In this document: in pieces, positions 7,335 through 12,979 of the stretch
Position numbering within the stretch: the first letter of the stretch is position 1
Layout: every line of letters begins with the position of its first letter
Assembly (NCBI GenBank): GCA_005888425.1
Contig: VAZF01000337.1
Span: 1-12,979 of the forward strand
DNA: 12,979 nucleotides
DNA from: Alphaproteobacteria bacterium
Lineage (GTDB): Bacteria > Pseudomonadota > Alphaproteobacteria > ATCC43930 > CGMCC-115725
Reading direction: 5' to 3'
Notes under the pieces: model-generated
What the model saw: the letters and a program-made list of their open reading frames with translations, nothing else
Told to the model about the DNA's origin: nothing
The model's database searches: none
Position numbers and translations under genes: made by a program

Positions 7335-7344
7335 TTGTGCACAA
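7335..7344. promoter_or_regulatory. Perfect palindrome TTGTGCACAA
   Basis: A perfect 10-bp palindrome in the 210-base gap between the radC stop and the C39-like ATG, about 78 bases upstream of the candidate -35 element. It is the only such element I found in this gap and could be a repressor or activator half-site pair. No cognate regulator is encoded in the window. Confidence 0.2.
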
Positions 7345-7416
7345 GCACGCCGACCGGCGCGCGCGAATCGGCCCCCGAGCGGCCGCCGACCGGGGCATCG
7401 CCATGTTAACGTGGCG

Positions 7417-8163
7417 TTACAACAGGCCGAGATCGCGGAGACTGGTGTGGCGGCCACGTCCGATGATCAAATGGTCGTGCACCGTGACGCCGAGGGGCTT
7501 CGCGGCATTGATGATCTCGCGCGTCACCGCGATGTCCGCCTTCGAGGGCGTCGGGTCGCCCGAGGGGTGGTTGTGCACGAGGATCAAGGCTGAGGCATCC
7601 AATTCGAGCGCCCGCTTGACGACCTCGCGCGGATAGACCGGCGTGTGGTCGATCGTGCCGCGCTGCTGCCGCTCATGCTTGATCAGCTCGTTTTTGCGGT
7701 TGAGAAACAACAGATGGAATTCCTCGACCGTGCCATGTGCGATATTGGCCTTGCAGTAATCGATCAGCTTGTCCCACGAGCCGATGACGTCGGATTGGCG
7801 GAGTTGCGATTCTGAGAGGCGCAGCGCCGCGTCGCGTACGGCCTTCAACATCGCGACGCCCGCCACGCCCAGCCCGCGCCGCTTGCCGTCGATTTCGACC
7901 TTGACCTCTTGGAGCGCCTCCGGCTGCGCGCTGAGCACTGCGGCCAACCCGCCGAAATGGTCGATCAGGGCTTTTGCCAACGGCTTCGTATCGCCGCGCG
8001 GATTGCTGGCGGCGAGCAGGATTTCGAGAATTTCGTAATCCGGCAGGTTTTCGGCTCCACCCTTCAGCAGGCGGTCCTGCAAACGCGAGCGGTGCTCGAG
8101 ATAATGCGGCTTGAAGCCGATCGCATCCGCGAGTTCGCGATGCGGCCCATTTTTCCGCGACAT
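7417..8163 (-). CDS. radC: RadC-family protein (JAB1/MPN metalloprotein)
   Basis: A 248-residue protein. An N-terminal helix-hairpin-helix-like region (LPDYEILEILL at 40-50, FGGLAAVLSAQ at 70-80) precedes the RadC JAMM/MPN domain (about 125-248). The metal motif is complete: LVHNHPSGDPTPSKAD with H197, H199 and D210, preceded by VEEFHLLFLNRKNELI (146-161). The family was named for DNA repair but its role in repair is doubtful; relatives often accompany mobile elements, yet this copy looks chromosomal. The ATG at 8163 shares its first base with the TAA of the upstream crotonase gene (TAATG), with GGAG about 9 bases before the start, so translation is coupled. Length is normal. Confidence 0.9.
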   Translation of the reverse strand: MSRKNGPHRELADAIGFKPHYLEHRSRLQDRLLKGGAENLPDYEILEILLAASNPRGDTKPLAKALIDHFGGLAAVLSAQPEALQEVKVEIDGKRRGLGVAGVAMLKAVRDAALRLSESQLRQSDVIGSWDKLIDYCKANIAHGTVEEFHLLFLNRKNELIKHERQQRGTIDHTPVYPREVVKRALELDASALILVHNHPSGDPTPSKADIAVTREIINAAKPLGVTVHDHLIIGRGRHTSLRDLGLL

Positions 8164-9005
8164 TAGCGCCGTCTCCGATTATTCGGTGACCGGCGAGCCC
8201 GCATCGTCGCGAGCTGGGCCTCGGCCATGCGTCGCGGCTCGTCGGTCGCATAAGCCTCGGCGAAAATCTCGATGCCGCGCGCCACCGCAGCTCCGGTCGG
8301 CAGTTCTTCCCAATCGAGGATGAGTTTTTTCTGCAATCGGATCGCATGCGGTCCGCCGGCGAGGATCGCGGCGGCAAAGCGCTCCACGACGGGATCGAGC
8401 CGGTCGGGCGGGACGACGGCATCGACCAATGCCCAGGCGAGCGCTTCGTCCGCGTCGATCGACACACCCGTCAGCAGCAAACGACGCGCGCGGCCATAGC
8501 CGATAAGCTGCGGCAGCAATGCCGCCTCGACGACTGAGGGGATGCCGACCCGGACCTCGGGCATCCCAAACACCGCGCGGTTGCTGGCGACGCGCAGATC
8601 GCAGGCGGCGGCGAGTTCCAGCCCGGCGCCGAGCGCGTAACCGTCGATCCGCGCGATGACGGGCACCGGCAGCCGATGGAATCCGTCACAGCAGCGATGC
8701 ACGAGGGTGATGAATTCGCGCGCGCTGTCGGTATCGAGCGCCGCGAGCTCGTTGATGTCAGCCCCGCCGACGAAAGCGCGCTCGCCGGCCCCGGTGACGA
8801 TCACCAGCCGCAGCTCCGGATCGACTTCGAGCGCCTTTACCGCTTCGACGATCTCGACCATCAGCTCGCGGTTGAGCGCGTTGAGCTTACTGGCATTGTC
8901 GATGACGAGCCGCGCCAGATAGCCGCCCTCGGGCCGGTCCTCGCGGGCAACGCTCACGCCCATTGCGCGTTTCTCCGCCTGGAGATTGCCGCTTTCTTTG
9001 TGCAT
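8163..9005 (-). CDS. Enoyl-CoA hydratase/isomerase (crotonase) family protein
   Basis: A cytoplasmic crotonase-fold protein of up to 280 residues, likely acting on an acyl-CoA in fatty-acid or side-chain degradation. Oxyanion-hole segments are ERAFVGGADINEL (75-87) and DGYALGAGLELAAACDLRVA (121-140). The two glutamates of the hydratase active site are present as E130 (GLELA) and E150 (MPEVRVG), which supports hydratase rather than a variant reaction. Substrate cannot be told. The ATG at 9005 has little ribosome-binding signal. The ATG at 8963 (MGVSVARE, 266 residues) has GGAG 9 bases upstream and fits the usual family N-terminus, so it is a credible alternative. It is divergent from the PPOX gene across 45 bases and coupled to radC downstream. 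Confidence 0.88.
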   Translation of the reverse strand: MHKESGNLQAEKRAMGVSVAREDRPEGGYLARLVIDNASKLNALNRELMVEIVEAVKALEVDPELRLVIVTGAGERAFVGGADINELAALDTDSAREFITLVHRCCDGFHRLPVPVIARIDGYALGAGLELAAACDLRVASNRAVFGMPEVRVGIPSVVEAALLPQLIGYGRARRLLLTGVSIDADEALAWALVDAVVPPDRLDPVVERFAAAILAGGPHAIRLQKKLILDWEELPTGAAVARGIEIFAEAYATDEPRRMAEAQLATMRARRSPNNRRRR

Positions 9006-9050
9006 AGTAGCCGCGGCCTGCCAAGGGACGCGAGGCTAAAGGAGGCGAGG

Positions 9051-9659
9051 GTGGACATTATCGAAGACATAGCCGAGATCCGCGAAATCTATGGCGAGCC
9101 GATGGAGCGCACGGTCAAGAAGCAGCTGCCGCGGCTCGAAAAGCATTCGCGCGCCTTTATCGCGCTGTCGCCTTTCCTCGTCATTGCCTCGAGCGACCCG
9201 TCGGGGCGCTGCGACGCCTCGCCAAAGGGCGATGCGCCCGGCTTCGTCAAGGTCATCGACGACCAGACCCTCCTGATCCCCGACCGGCTCGGCAACAACC
9301 GGGTCGACACGATCGGTAATCTTCTCGCCCGTCCCGGCGTTGGGCTGATCTTTTTCGTGCCGGGGATCAACGAGACCTTGCGGGTCAATGGCACGGCCAG
9401 CATCACGACGGATCCGGCTTTGCTGGAGCCGCTCGCCGTCAACGGCAAGGTGCCGAGGAGCGGCATCCTGATCACCGCCGAAGAGGTCTATTTCCACTGC
9501 GGCAAGGCCTTGATCCGCTCCGATCTGTGGAACCCGGAAAAGCACCTGCCAAAAGGCCAGTGGCCGGCGCTCGGCCGCATTATCGCCGAGCAGATCGGCA
9601 CCGATCCCGTCGAGGGCGAGCGCCTGACCGCCGAGAGCTACCGCACCCGCCTCTACTAA
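9051..9659 (+). CDS. PPOX-type FMN-dependent flavoprotein (MSMEG_1061-like)
   Basis: A 202-residue protein of the pyridoxamine 5'-phosphate oxidase split-barrel superfamily, subgroup MSMEG_1061-like, which binds FMN or a related flavin cofactor. Conserved stretches are FIALSPFLVIASSDPSGRCD (36-55), ASPKGDAPGFVKV (56-68), LLIPDRLGNNRVDT (74-87), GLIFFVPGINETLRVNG (98-114) and HCGKALIRSDLW (149-160). I chose the GTG at 9051 because GGAGG (9041-9045) lies 5 bases before it and relatives begin near here. The frame is open further upstream, but that part lies opposite the crotonase gene. Substrate unknown. The stop is only 5 bases from the stop of the convergent TPR gene, leaving no room for a separate terminator. 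Confidence 0.87.
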   Translation: MDIIEDIAEIREIYGEPMERTVKKQLPRLEKHSRAFIALSPFLVIASSDPSGRCDASPKGDAPGFVKVIDDQTLLIPDRLGNNRVDTIGNLLARPGVGLIFFVPGINETLRVNGTASITTDPALLEPLAVNGKVPRSGILITAEEVYFHCGKALIRSDLWNPEKHLPKGQWPALGRIIAEQIGTDPVEGERLTAESYRTRLY

Positions 9660-9664
9660 CCGGA

Positions 9665-10717
9665 TCACAGCCGGCGCTCGCGGCGGCGCTCTTCGTCGTC
9701 GGCCTTGTAGAGGATGCGCTTTGCATCGCGAGAGGCCGCTTCGGCCTCCGCTTCCTTGCCGTCCTGCCGGTCGATGCGGGCGAGTTCCAACTCGACATAG
9801 GCGGCGCGCGGGGTGTCGCGGCCCGCGCCGCGCTCCAGGACAGCGAGCGCCGCCGTGAAGGCGCGGCGCGCCTCCGCCGTCCGTTTCAGCCCGTCATAGA
9901 CAAGTCCGAGATCGAAAAGATCGTCGGCGATAAACGGGTGCGCCGGGCCGAGCCGCTCCTGGTCGATGGCCACCGCCTGCTGGATCAGCGGCAGCGCCTC
10001 GGCAAAGCGGTGCGATCGCAATTCCGCATTGGCAAGCTGCGCCAGGCTGCGCGCCGTGTCGGCCCCGTCGGACCCGTGATGCTGTCGGTCCTCGGCAAGC
10101 GCTTCGTGCAAGACCTCTGCGGCTTCGGCGAAGCGCTCCTCGGCGGCCAACGCCGCGCCGAGCGCGCGCAGCGGCTCGGTCGATCGCCGATGCGGATTTC
10201 GGCTCACGATATCGACCGCGCGCCGTGCCGCCTTTTCCGCTTCCGCGGCGTCTCCGCGCGCCAGCGTGACGCGGGCCAGCGAGGCCAAGCTGGCCGCCAT
10301 TGCCGGATGATCCGGCGCGACCCGCTCCTCCAACGTGATTTGTGCCGCGGTCAGCAGCGGCTCGGCATCGAGATAGCGGCGGCGGTCGATCGCGACGAGC
10401 GCCAGCGCGACCATCGCCTCGGCCGCGCTCGCGGAGTCGCAGCCGAAGCGGGCGATTGCGATGTCGAGCGCGCGCCGGCGCAACGCCGCCGCCTCGGCCA
10501 AGTCGCCCTGCCGCAGCCGAAACCGCGCAATCTCCTCGATCAGCGGCAACAGATAGGGGCTGGTGGGGCCCTCTTTCGTCTCGGTCGCGGCGAGCGCCTC
10601 GGCAAGCCGGGCGAGTTCGCTGCTCTCGGCCGCGCCCGGTTCGCTCACTGCCGACGCACAAACGGCCGCGCCCAGTATTAGCGACAGCACCAGCCTCGCG
10701 AGCGAGAATTGCCTCAC
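9665..10717 (-). CDS. Exported tetratricopeptide-repeat protein
   Basis: A 350-residue protein. I place the start at the GTG ending at 10717 because GGGAGG lies 5 bases upstream and the next residues form a signal peptide (RQFSLARLVLSLILGAAVC, probable cleavage near ASA-VS). The frame continues upstream to 10924, but that part overlaps the divergent PEP-mutase-like gene. The mature part is nearly all TPR of the kinesin-light-chain kind, with repeats of about 42 residues: QGDLAEAAALRRRALDIA, RRRYLDAEPLLTAAQITLEE, RGDAAEAEKAARRAVDIV, EERFAEAAEVLHEALAED, SHRFAEALPLIQQAVAID, LKRTAEARRAFTAALAVLER. It ends in a charged Arg/Glu-rich tail. Probably a periplasmic protein-interaction scaffold; the partner is not apparent. 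Confidence 0.82.
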   Translation of the reverse strand: MRQFSLARLVLSLILGAAVCASAVSEPGAAESSELARLAEALAATETKEGPTSPYLLPLIEEIARFRLRQGDLAEAAALRRRALDIAIARFGCDSASAAEAMVALALVAIDRRRYLDAEPLLTAAQITLEERVAPDHPAMAASLASLARVTLARGDAAEAEKAARRAVDIVSRNPHRRSTEPLRALGAALAAEERFAEAAEVLHEALAEDRQHHGSDGADTARSLAQLANAELRSHRFAEALPLIQQAVAIDQERLGPAHPFIADDLFDLGLVYDGLKRTAEARRAFTAALAVLERGAGRDTPRAAYVELELARIDRQDGKEAEAEAASRDAKRILYKADDEERRRERRL

Positions 10718-10817
10718 CTGACCTCCCGGGATTCGTTCTTTGGCGAGCAGGCTTGACCGCTCGGGTTCCGCATCCGAGGCTTGCGATACGGCATTATTCA
10801 ATCCGGCGAGGGCGATC
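10718..10817. other. Divergent intergenic region between TPR and PEP-mutase-like genes
   Basis: One hundred bases between two divergent starts must hold both promoters. GGGAGG (minus, about 10723-10728) and GAGGG (plus, 10808-10812) are the two ribosome-binding sites. I see no convincing -35/-10 pair; GCATTATTCA (10791-10800) is the most AT-rich stretch and a possible -10 area for the plus-strand gene. Confidence 0.4.
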
Positions 10818-11669
10818 ATGAACCAGGCCGAGCAGGCATCCAAGGCCGAGGCATTCCGCGCGCTCCATCGCGGCCCGCGCCTCCTGTTGCTCCCGAATGC
10901 CTGGGACGCGATGAGCGCGCGCATTGTCGCCTCGGAGGGCTTCCCGGCTATCGCGACGACGAGCGGCGGTCTTGCCTGGGCGCTCGGTTATCCCGATGGC
11001 GAAGCCGCGCCGTGGGACGAGGTCGTCGCGGCGACCGCCCGCATCGCCCGAACCGTCTCGGTGCCGGTCACCGCCGATATCGAGACCGGCTATGGCGACA
11101 CGCCGGAGGCGGTCGCGCGCTCGATCGGCGACATCATCGGCGCCGGCGCGGTGGGCGTGAACCTCGAGGACGGGATGCGCGGCGGCCCGGCGCCACTCCG
11201 CTCGGTCGAGGACATGGTCGCGCGCATCCGCGCCGCGCGCGAGGCGGCGCGCGCCGCCGGCGTCCCGATCGTCATCAATGCCCGCACCGATCTTTATCTG
11301 AAGAATATCGGCGACGAGCAGAGCCGCTTTCACGAGGCGGTGGCGCGCGCCCGTGCCTATCTCGCGGCCGGCGCCGACTGCTTCTACCCGATCACATTGC
11401 GCGATGCGGACACCACCGGCCGGCTCGTGCGCGCCGTAAATGCGCCGGTCAATATCGGCGGGGTGCGCGCTGGCTTCCCGAATGTTGCCGAGCTGGAGGC
11501 ACTCGGCGTTCGCCGCGCCAGCACGGCGACCGCCGTTACCTTGATGGTGGTCGATGCGATCCGCTCGATGGCCGGAGAGCTGTACGAGACCGGCCGCTTC
11601 GACGCCCTGAAACCGACGATCACCCATCCCGAGGCGCAGCAGCTCTTCGGTCCGAAAAGCCCGGGATAA
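10818..11669 (+). CDS. Isocitrate lyase/PEP-mutase superfamily enzyme
   Basis: A 283-residue TIM-barrel enzyme of the ICL/PEPM superfamily, whose members make or break C-C or P-C bonds next to a carboxylate (methylisocitrate lyase, oxaloacetate hydrolase, phosphonopyruvate hydrolase). Conserved parts are LLPNAWDAMSARI (24-36), TSGGLAWALGYPDG (48-61), VTADIETGYGD (84-94, with Mg-binding acids D87/E89), GVNLEDG (113-119) and VINARTDLYL (152-161). There is no KKCGH motif, so it is not an isocitrate lyase proper, and the exact reaction is open. The ATG at 10818 is chosen over an in-frame ATG at 10740 because GAGGG lies 5 bases upstream and the family N-terminus starts here. It probably heads a plus-strand unit with the small exported protein 4 bases downstream. 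Confidence 0.85.
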   Translation: MNQAEQASKAEAFRALHRGPRLLLLPNAWDAMSARIVASEGFPAIATTSGGLAWALGYPDGEAAPWDEVVAATARIARTVSVPVTADIETGYGDTPEAVARSIGDIIGAGAVGVNLEDGMRGGPAPLRSVEDMVARIRAAREAARAAGVPIVINARTDLYLKNIGDEQSRFHEAVARARAYLAAGADCFYPITLRDADTTGRLVRAVNAPVNIGGVRAGFPNVAELEALGVRRASTATAVTLMVVDAIRSMAGELYETGRFDALKPTITHPEAQQLFGPKSPG

Positions 11670-11673
11670 TGCG

Positions 11674-12018
11674 ATGCGGGTCCTGGCAGCATCACTAGCG
11701 ATCGTATCCGGATTGTCCACGGGCGTTGCCGATGCCGCGCAGTCCGGGGACCCTCCGCTGGAAACAGCCCTTCGTCTCGTGACCAACGGCAAGCCTGCTA
11801 CGGTCATCTATCACGCCAATGGCCGATATGATGTCGTCGTGACCGGCAGCGCCGGCCACACACAGCACGTCAGATCGGGTCTTTGGTGGACCGAGGATCA
11901 GACGCTGCGTCATTGCTTTGCTCCCGACACCCCCTCGCGGAATGCCGGCAAGCCGTTTTGCAAAAAGCCGGGCCATTACATTGGGAATTTAGTGATACCG
12001 CTGCAGCCGTCTCGATAA
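11674..12018 (+). CDS. Small exported protein of unknown function
   Basis: A 114-residue protein with an N-terminal signal peptide (MRVLAASLAIVSGLSTGVADA, cleavage near ADA-AQ at 21). The mature part of about 93 residues is likely beta-rich, with ATVIYHANGRYDVVVTGSAG (42-61) and RSGLWWTEDQTLRHCF (67-82). Two cysteines, C81 and C96, could form a disulfide in the periplasm. The W-rich strand followed by C/C and KPGHYIGNLV (98-107) looks like a compact secreted domain, but I do not recognise the family. It begins 4 bases after the PEP-mutase-like stop with only a weak GGGA site, consistent with coupled translation. Confidence 0.68.
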   Translation: MRVLAASLAIVSGLSTGVADAAQSGDPPLETALRLVTNGKPATVIYHANGRYDVVVTGSAGHTQHVRSGLWWTEDQTLRHCFAPDTPSRNAGKPFCKKPGHYIGNLVIPLQPSR

Positions 12019-12036
12019 CACGAAAAGGGACCGCCC

Positions 12037-12492
12037 ATGGCGCGGGTACGTAACATCGCGGCCGATGCGTTGCCCGCCGATTTGGCGGCGATCTATCGGG
12101 AGTTTGCGGGCGGCTATGGGCCCTTCGCCAACCAAGTGGCGGTTTTTGCGCATGTGCCGGCGGCCTTGCGGCATTTGATGCCGCTGCTGATGGAGCTGCG
12201 CGCCGCCGCGACATTGCCGAAGCGCGCGCTTGAACTCGCGATCGTCACGGTGTCGCAGCTCAACGCGTGCCATTACTGCGTTGCGCATCACAAGCCGTTT
12301 CTTGCGGTGGAGGGCGTCTCTGCCGCCGGCGCTGACCGGCTGCTCGATTACCGCGACCATCCTGAGCTCGACGAGGTGGACAAGCTCGTCGTGGAATACG
12401 CCATCGCCGCGTGGGAGCACCCCGGCCGCATTCCCGACAGTCTGTTTGACCGGCTGCGGCAGCCGGCGGAGCGGCTGTCTGCTCTAAAATAG
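12037..12492 (+). CDS. Carboxymuconolactone decarboxylase (CMD/AhpD-like) family protein, C-terminus altered
   Basis: A 151-residue protein of the CMD/AhpD alpha-helical family, usually a thiol-based peroxidase-type or decarboxylase protein. The redox signature is complete: E66 in ELAIVTVSQLNACHYCVAHH, with C78, C81 and H84/H85. AAGGGA about 7 bases before the ATG supports the start. Relatives continue after FDRLR with a conserved helix (roughly FSEAQIVELTLRIALCGFFN) and another 30-40 residues. Here FDRLR is followed by QPAERLSALK and a stop. In the frame two bases later, KIELSLRAARF (from 12486) falls where the VELTLR helix would be expected, so a frameshift with a decayed tail is possible. 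The catalytic core is present, but stability or oligomerisation may be lost. Confidence 0.78.
   Translation: MARVRNIAADALPADLAAIYREFAGGYGPFANQVAVFAHVPAALRHLMPLLMELRAAATLPKRALELAIVTVSQLNACHYCVAHHKPFLAVEGVSAAGADRLLDYRDHPELDEVDKLVVEYAIAAWEHPGRIPDSLFDRLRQPAERLSALK
12450..12466. repeat. Perfect 8-bp hairpin at the CMD break
   Basis: CCGGCTGC (12450-12457) and GCAGCCGG (12459-12466) pair perfectly around a single base. The hairpin sits on the codons for DRLR, exactly where similarity to the CMD family stops. Confidence 0.65.
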
Positions 12493-12611
12493 AGCTTTCA
12501 TTGCGAGCAGCGCGTTTCTTAGGCAACGGCAAAACCGGTCGTTTCGAGCGCTTTAGATATGGTTAACGATTGCCGGGGTATGGTGGCATGTCCCGCTAGG
12601 TTCTTACGCTA

Positions 12612-12779
12612 ATGACCGACTCGCAAATGCTTCTGGCGGCCGCCGCGCTGCTGATCGCAGCCATCATGCTGCCGATCCCGAGCAGTGTGCGCGGCATTTT
12701 CTTCGTGCTGCTCGGCGGGTTTTACCTGTTGATGGGGATGGGCTTCGGCCTGCTGAGGCTGTCGTCCCTGTTCAACTGA
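12612..12779 (+). CDS. Small two-helix inner-membrane protein
   Basis: A 55-residue protein made almost wholly of two hydrophobic helices, about 5-22 (QMLLAAAALLIAAIMLPI) and 29-50 (IFFVLLGGFYLLMGMGFGLL), joined by the short turn PSSVRG. The ribosome-binding site is weak (TAGG about 11 bases upstream). Support for it being real is the uninterrupted membrane-type composition, an ATG start and its position in an otherwise empty stretch. Function unknown. It follows the CMD gene after a 119-base gap in which I see no clear promoter. Confidence 0.6.
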   Translation: MTDSQMLLAAAALLIAAIMLPIPSSVRGIFFVLLGGFYLLMGMGFGLLRLSSLFN

Positions 12780-12902
12780 CCGCTCGGCGCGCCGAAGCGC
12801 CCCGGCCGCCTCTTTCATCAGCGCTTTTCGGCCTCCATGGCTTGGCTGCGGCGTGCCGGGCATGGCAAGCTCTGCGCCTCGAAACGGATTGCGAGGCCGG
12901 CC
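12780..12902. other. Intergenic region with a stem-loop before the VOC gene
   Basis: No gene is seen here. GCCTCG (12876-12881) and CGAGGC (12892-12897) form a 6-bp stem with a 10-base loop just upstream of the ATG at 12903. The right arm contains GAGG, the only good ribosome-binding sequence for that gene, so the fold could mask it. Confidence 0.3.
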
Positions 12903-12979
12903 ATGCAGATCGCGCGTCTCGATCACCTCGTTCTGACCGTCGCCGATATCGCGCGCACCTGTGAGTTCTACACGCTAAT
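12903..12979 (+). CDS. VOC (glyoxalase/dioxygenase) superfamily protein, partial
   Basis: The first 25 codons of a gene that runs off the window. The peptide MQIARLDHLVLTVADIARTC followed by EFYT is the opening beta-alpha unit of the vicinal oxygen chelate fold: the first metal-ligand histidine is H8 in DHLVLTV, and EFY is the usual end of the first helix. Members include glyoxalase I, extradiol dioxygenases and fosfomycin or bleomycin resistance proteins; the fragment is too short to choose. GAGG lies about 7 bases upstream of the ATG. Confidence 0.75.
   Translation, partial: MQIARLDHLVLTVADIARTCEFYTL

Noticed and set aside
9527..10681. Long plus-strand open frame (384 codons) opposite the TPR gene
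   Set aside because: It overlaps the PPOX gene end and is antisense to a well-formed TPR protein with signal peptide and strong ribosome-binding site.
10794..11807. Minus-strand open frame (337 codons) opposite the PEP-mutase-like gene
   Set aside because: The plus-strand frame carries all superfamily motifs; the minus frame is compositionally skewed and covers two plus-strand genes.
12609..12926. Minus-strand open frame of 105 codons at the right end
   Set aside because: Gln/His/Arg-rich antisense product covering the small membrane protein and the VOC start; no recognisable domain.
1..12979. Insertion sequence or integrated element explaining the broken genes
   Set aside because: I found no transposase, integrase, terminal inverted repeats, tRNA or target-site duplication; the breaks are losses rather than insertions.

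Overview
The window is high-GC DNA with codon use and gene families typical of Alphaproteobacteria. It looks like a free-living, catabolically versatile member of the Hyphomicrobiales/Rhodospirillales type: a TAXI binding protein, a peptide-type solute-binding protein, DctA, a crotonase, a PEP-mutase-like enzyme and a CMD-family protein. I cannot place it more precisely. There are no RNA genes, insertion sequences or CRISPR arrays.

Left edge (1-350): the C-terminal end of a membrane protein resembling chromate transporter ChrA, then about 250 bases with no intact gene and possibly one broken reading frame.

Minus-strand block 1 (about 7206 down to 351), in transcription order: (i) a membrane-anchored protein with a degenerate C39-peptidase-like domain and C-terminal Sel1/TPR-like helices; (ii) a TAXI-type periplasmic binding protein; (iii) a family-5 (oligopeptide-type) solute-binding protein; (iv) a zinc alcohol dehydrogenase; (v) a DctA-type dicarboxylate symporter; (vi) a small coiled-coil protein. 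Genes i/ii and ii/iii overlap by ATGA, and the remaining gaps are short, so the block may be one operon. No TRAP or ABC permease or ATPase is present. The solute-binding protein carries a frameshift plus a missing conserved segment. The dehydrogenase lacks, in frame, the segment that should carry its nucleotide-binding glycine motif.

Minus-strand block 2 (9005 down to 7417): an enoyl-CoA hydratase-family protein and a RadC-family protein, joined by a TAATG overlap.

Right part: a plus-strand PPOX-type flavoprotein (9051-9659) is divergent from the crotonase and convergent with an exported TPR protein (9665-10717, minus). Divergent from that TPR gene is a plus-strand series: an isocitrate lyase/PEP-mutase-family enzyme, a small exported protein, a CMD/AhpD-like protein that loses its usual C-terminus, a 55-residue two-helix membrane protein, and the start of a VOC/glyoxalase-superfamily gene cut by the window end.

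The most notable points are the coupled C39-like/TAXI/solute-binding gene set, and three genes that lose conserved sequence at positions coinciding with short palindromes. The latter could be real gene decay or an assembly or amplification artefact.
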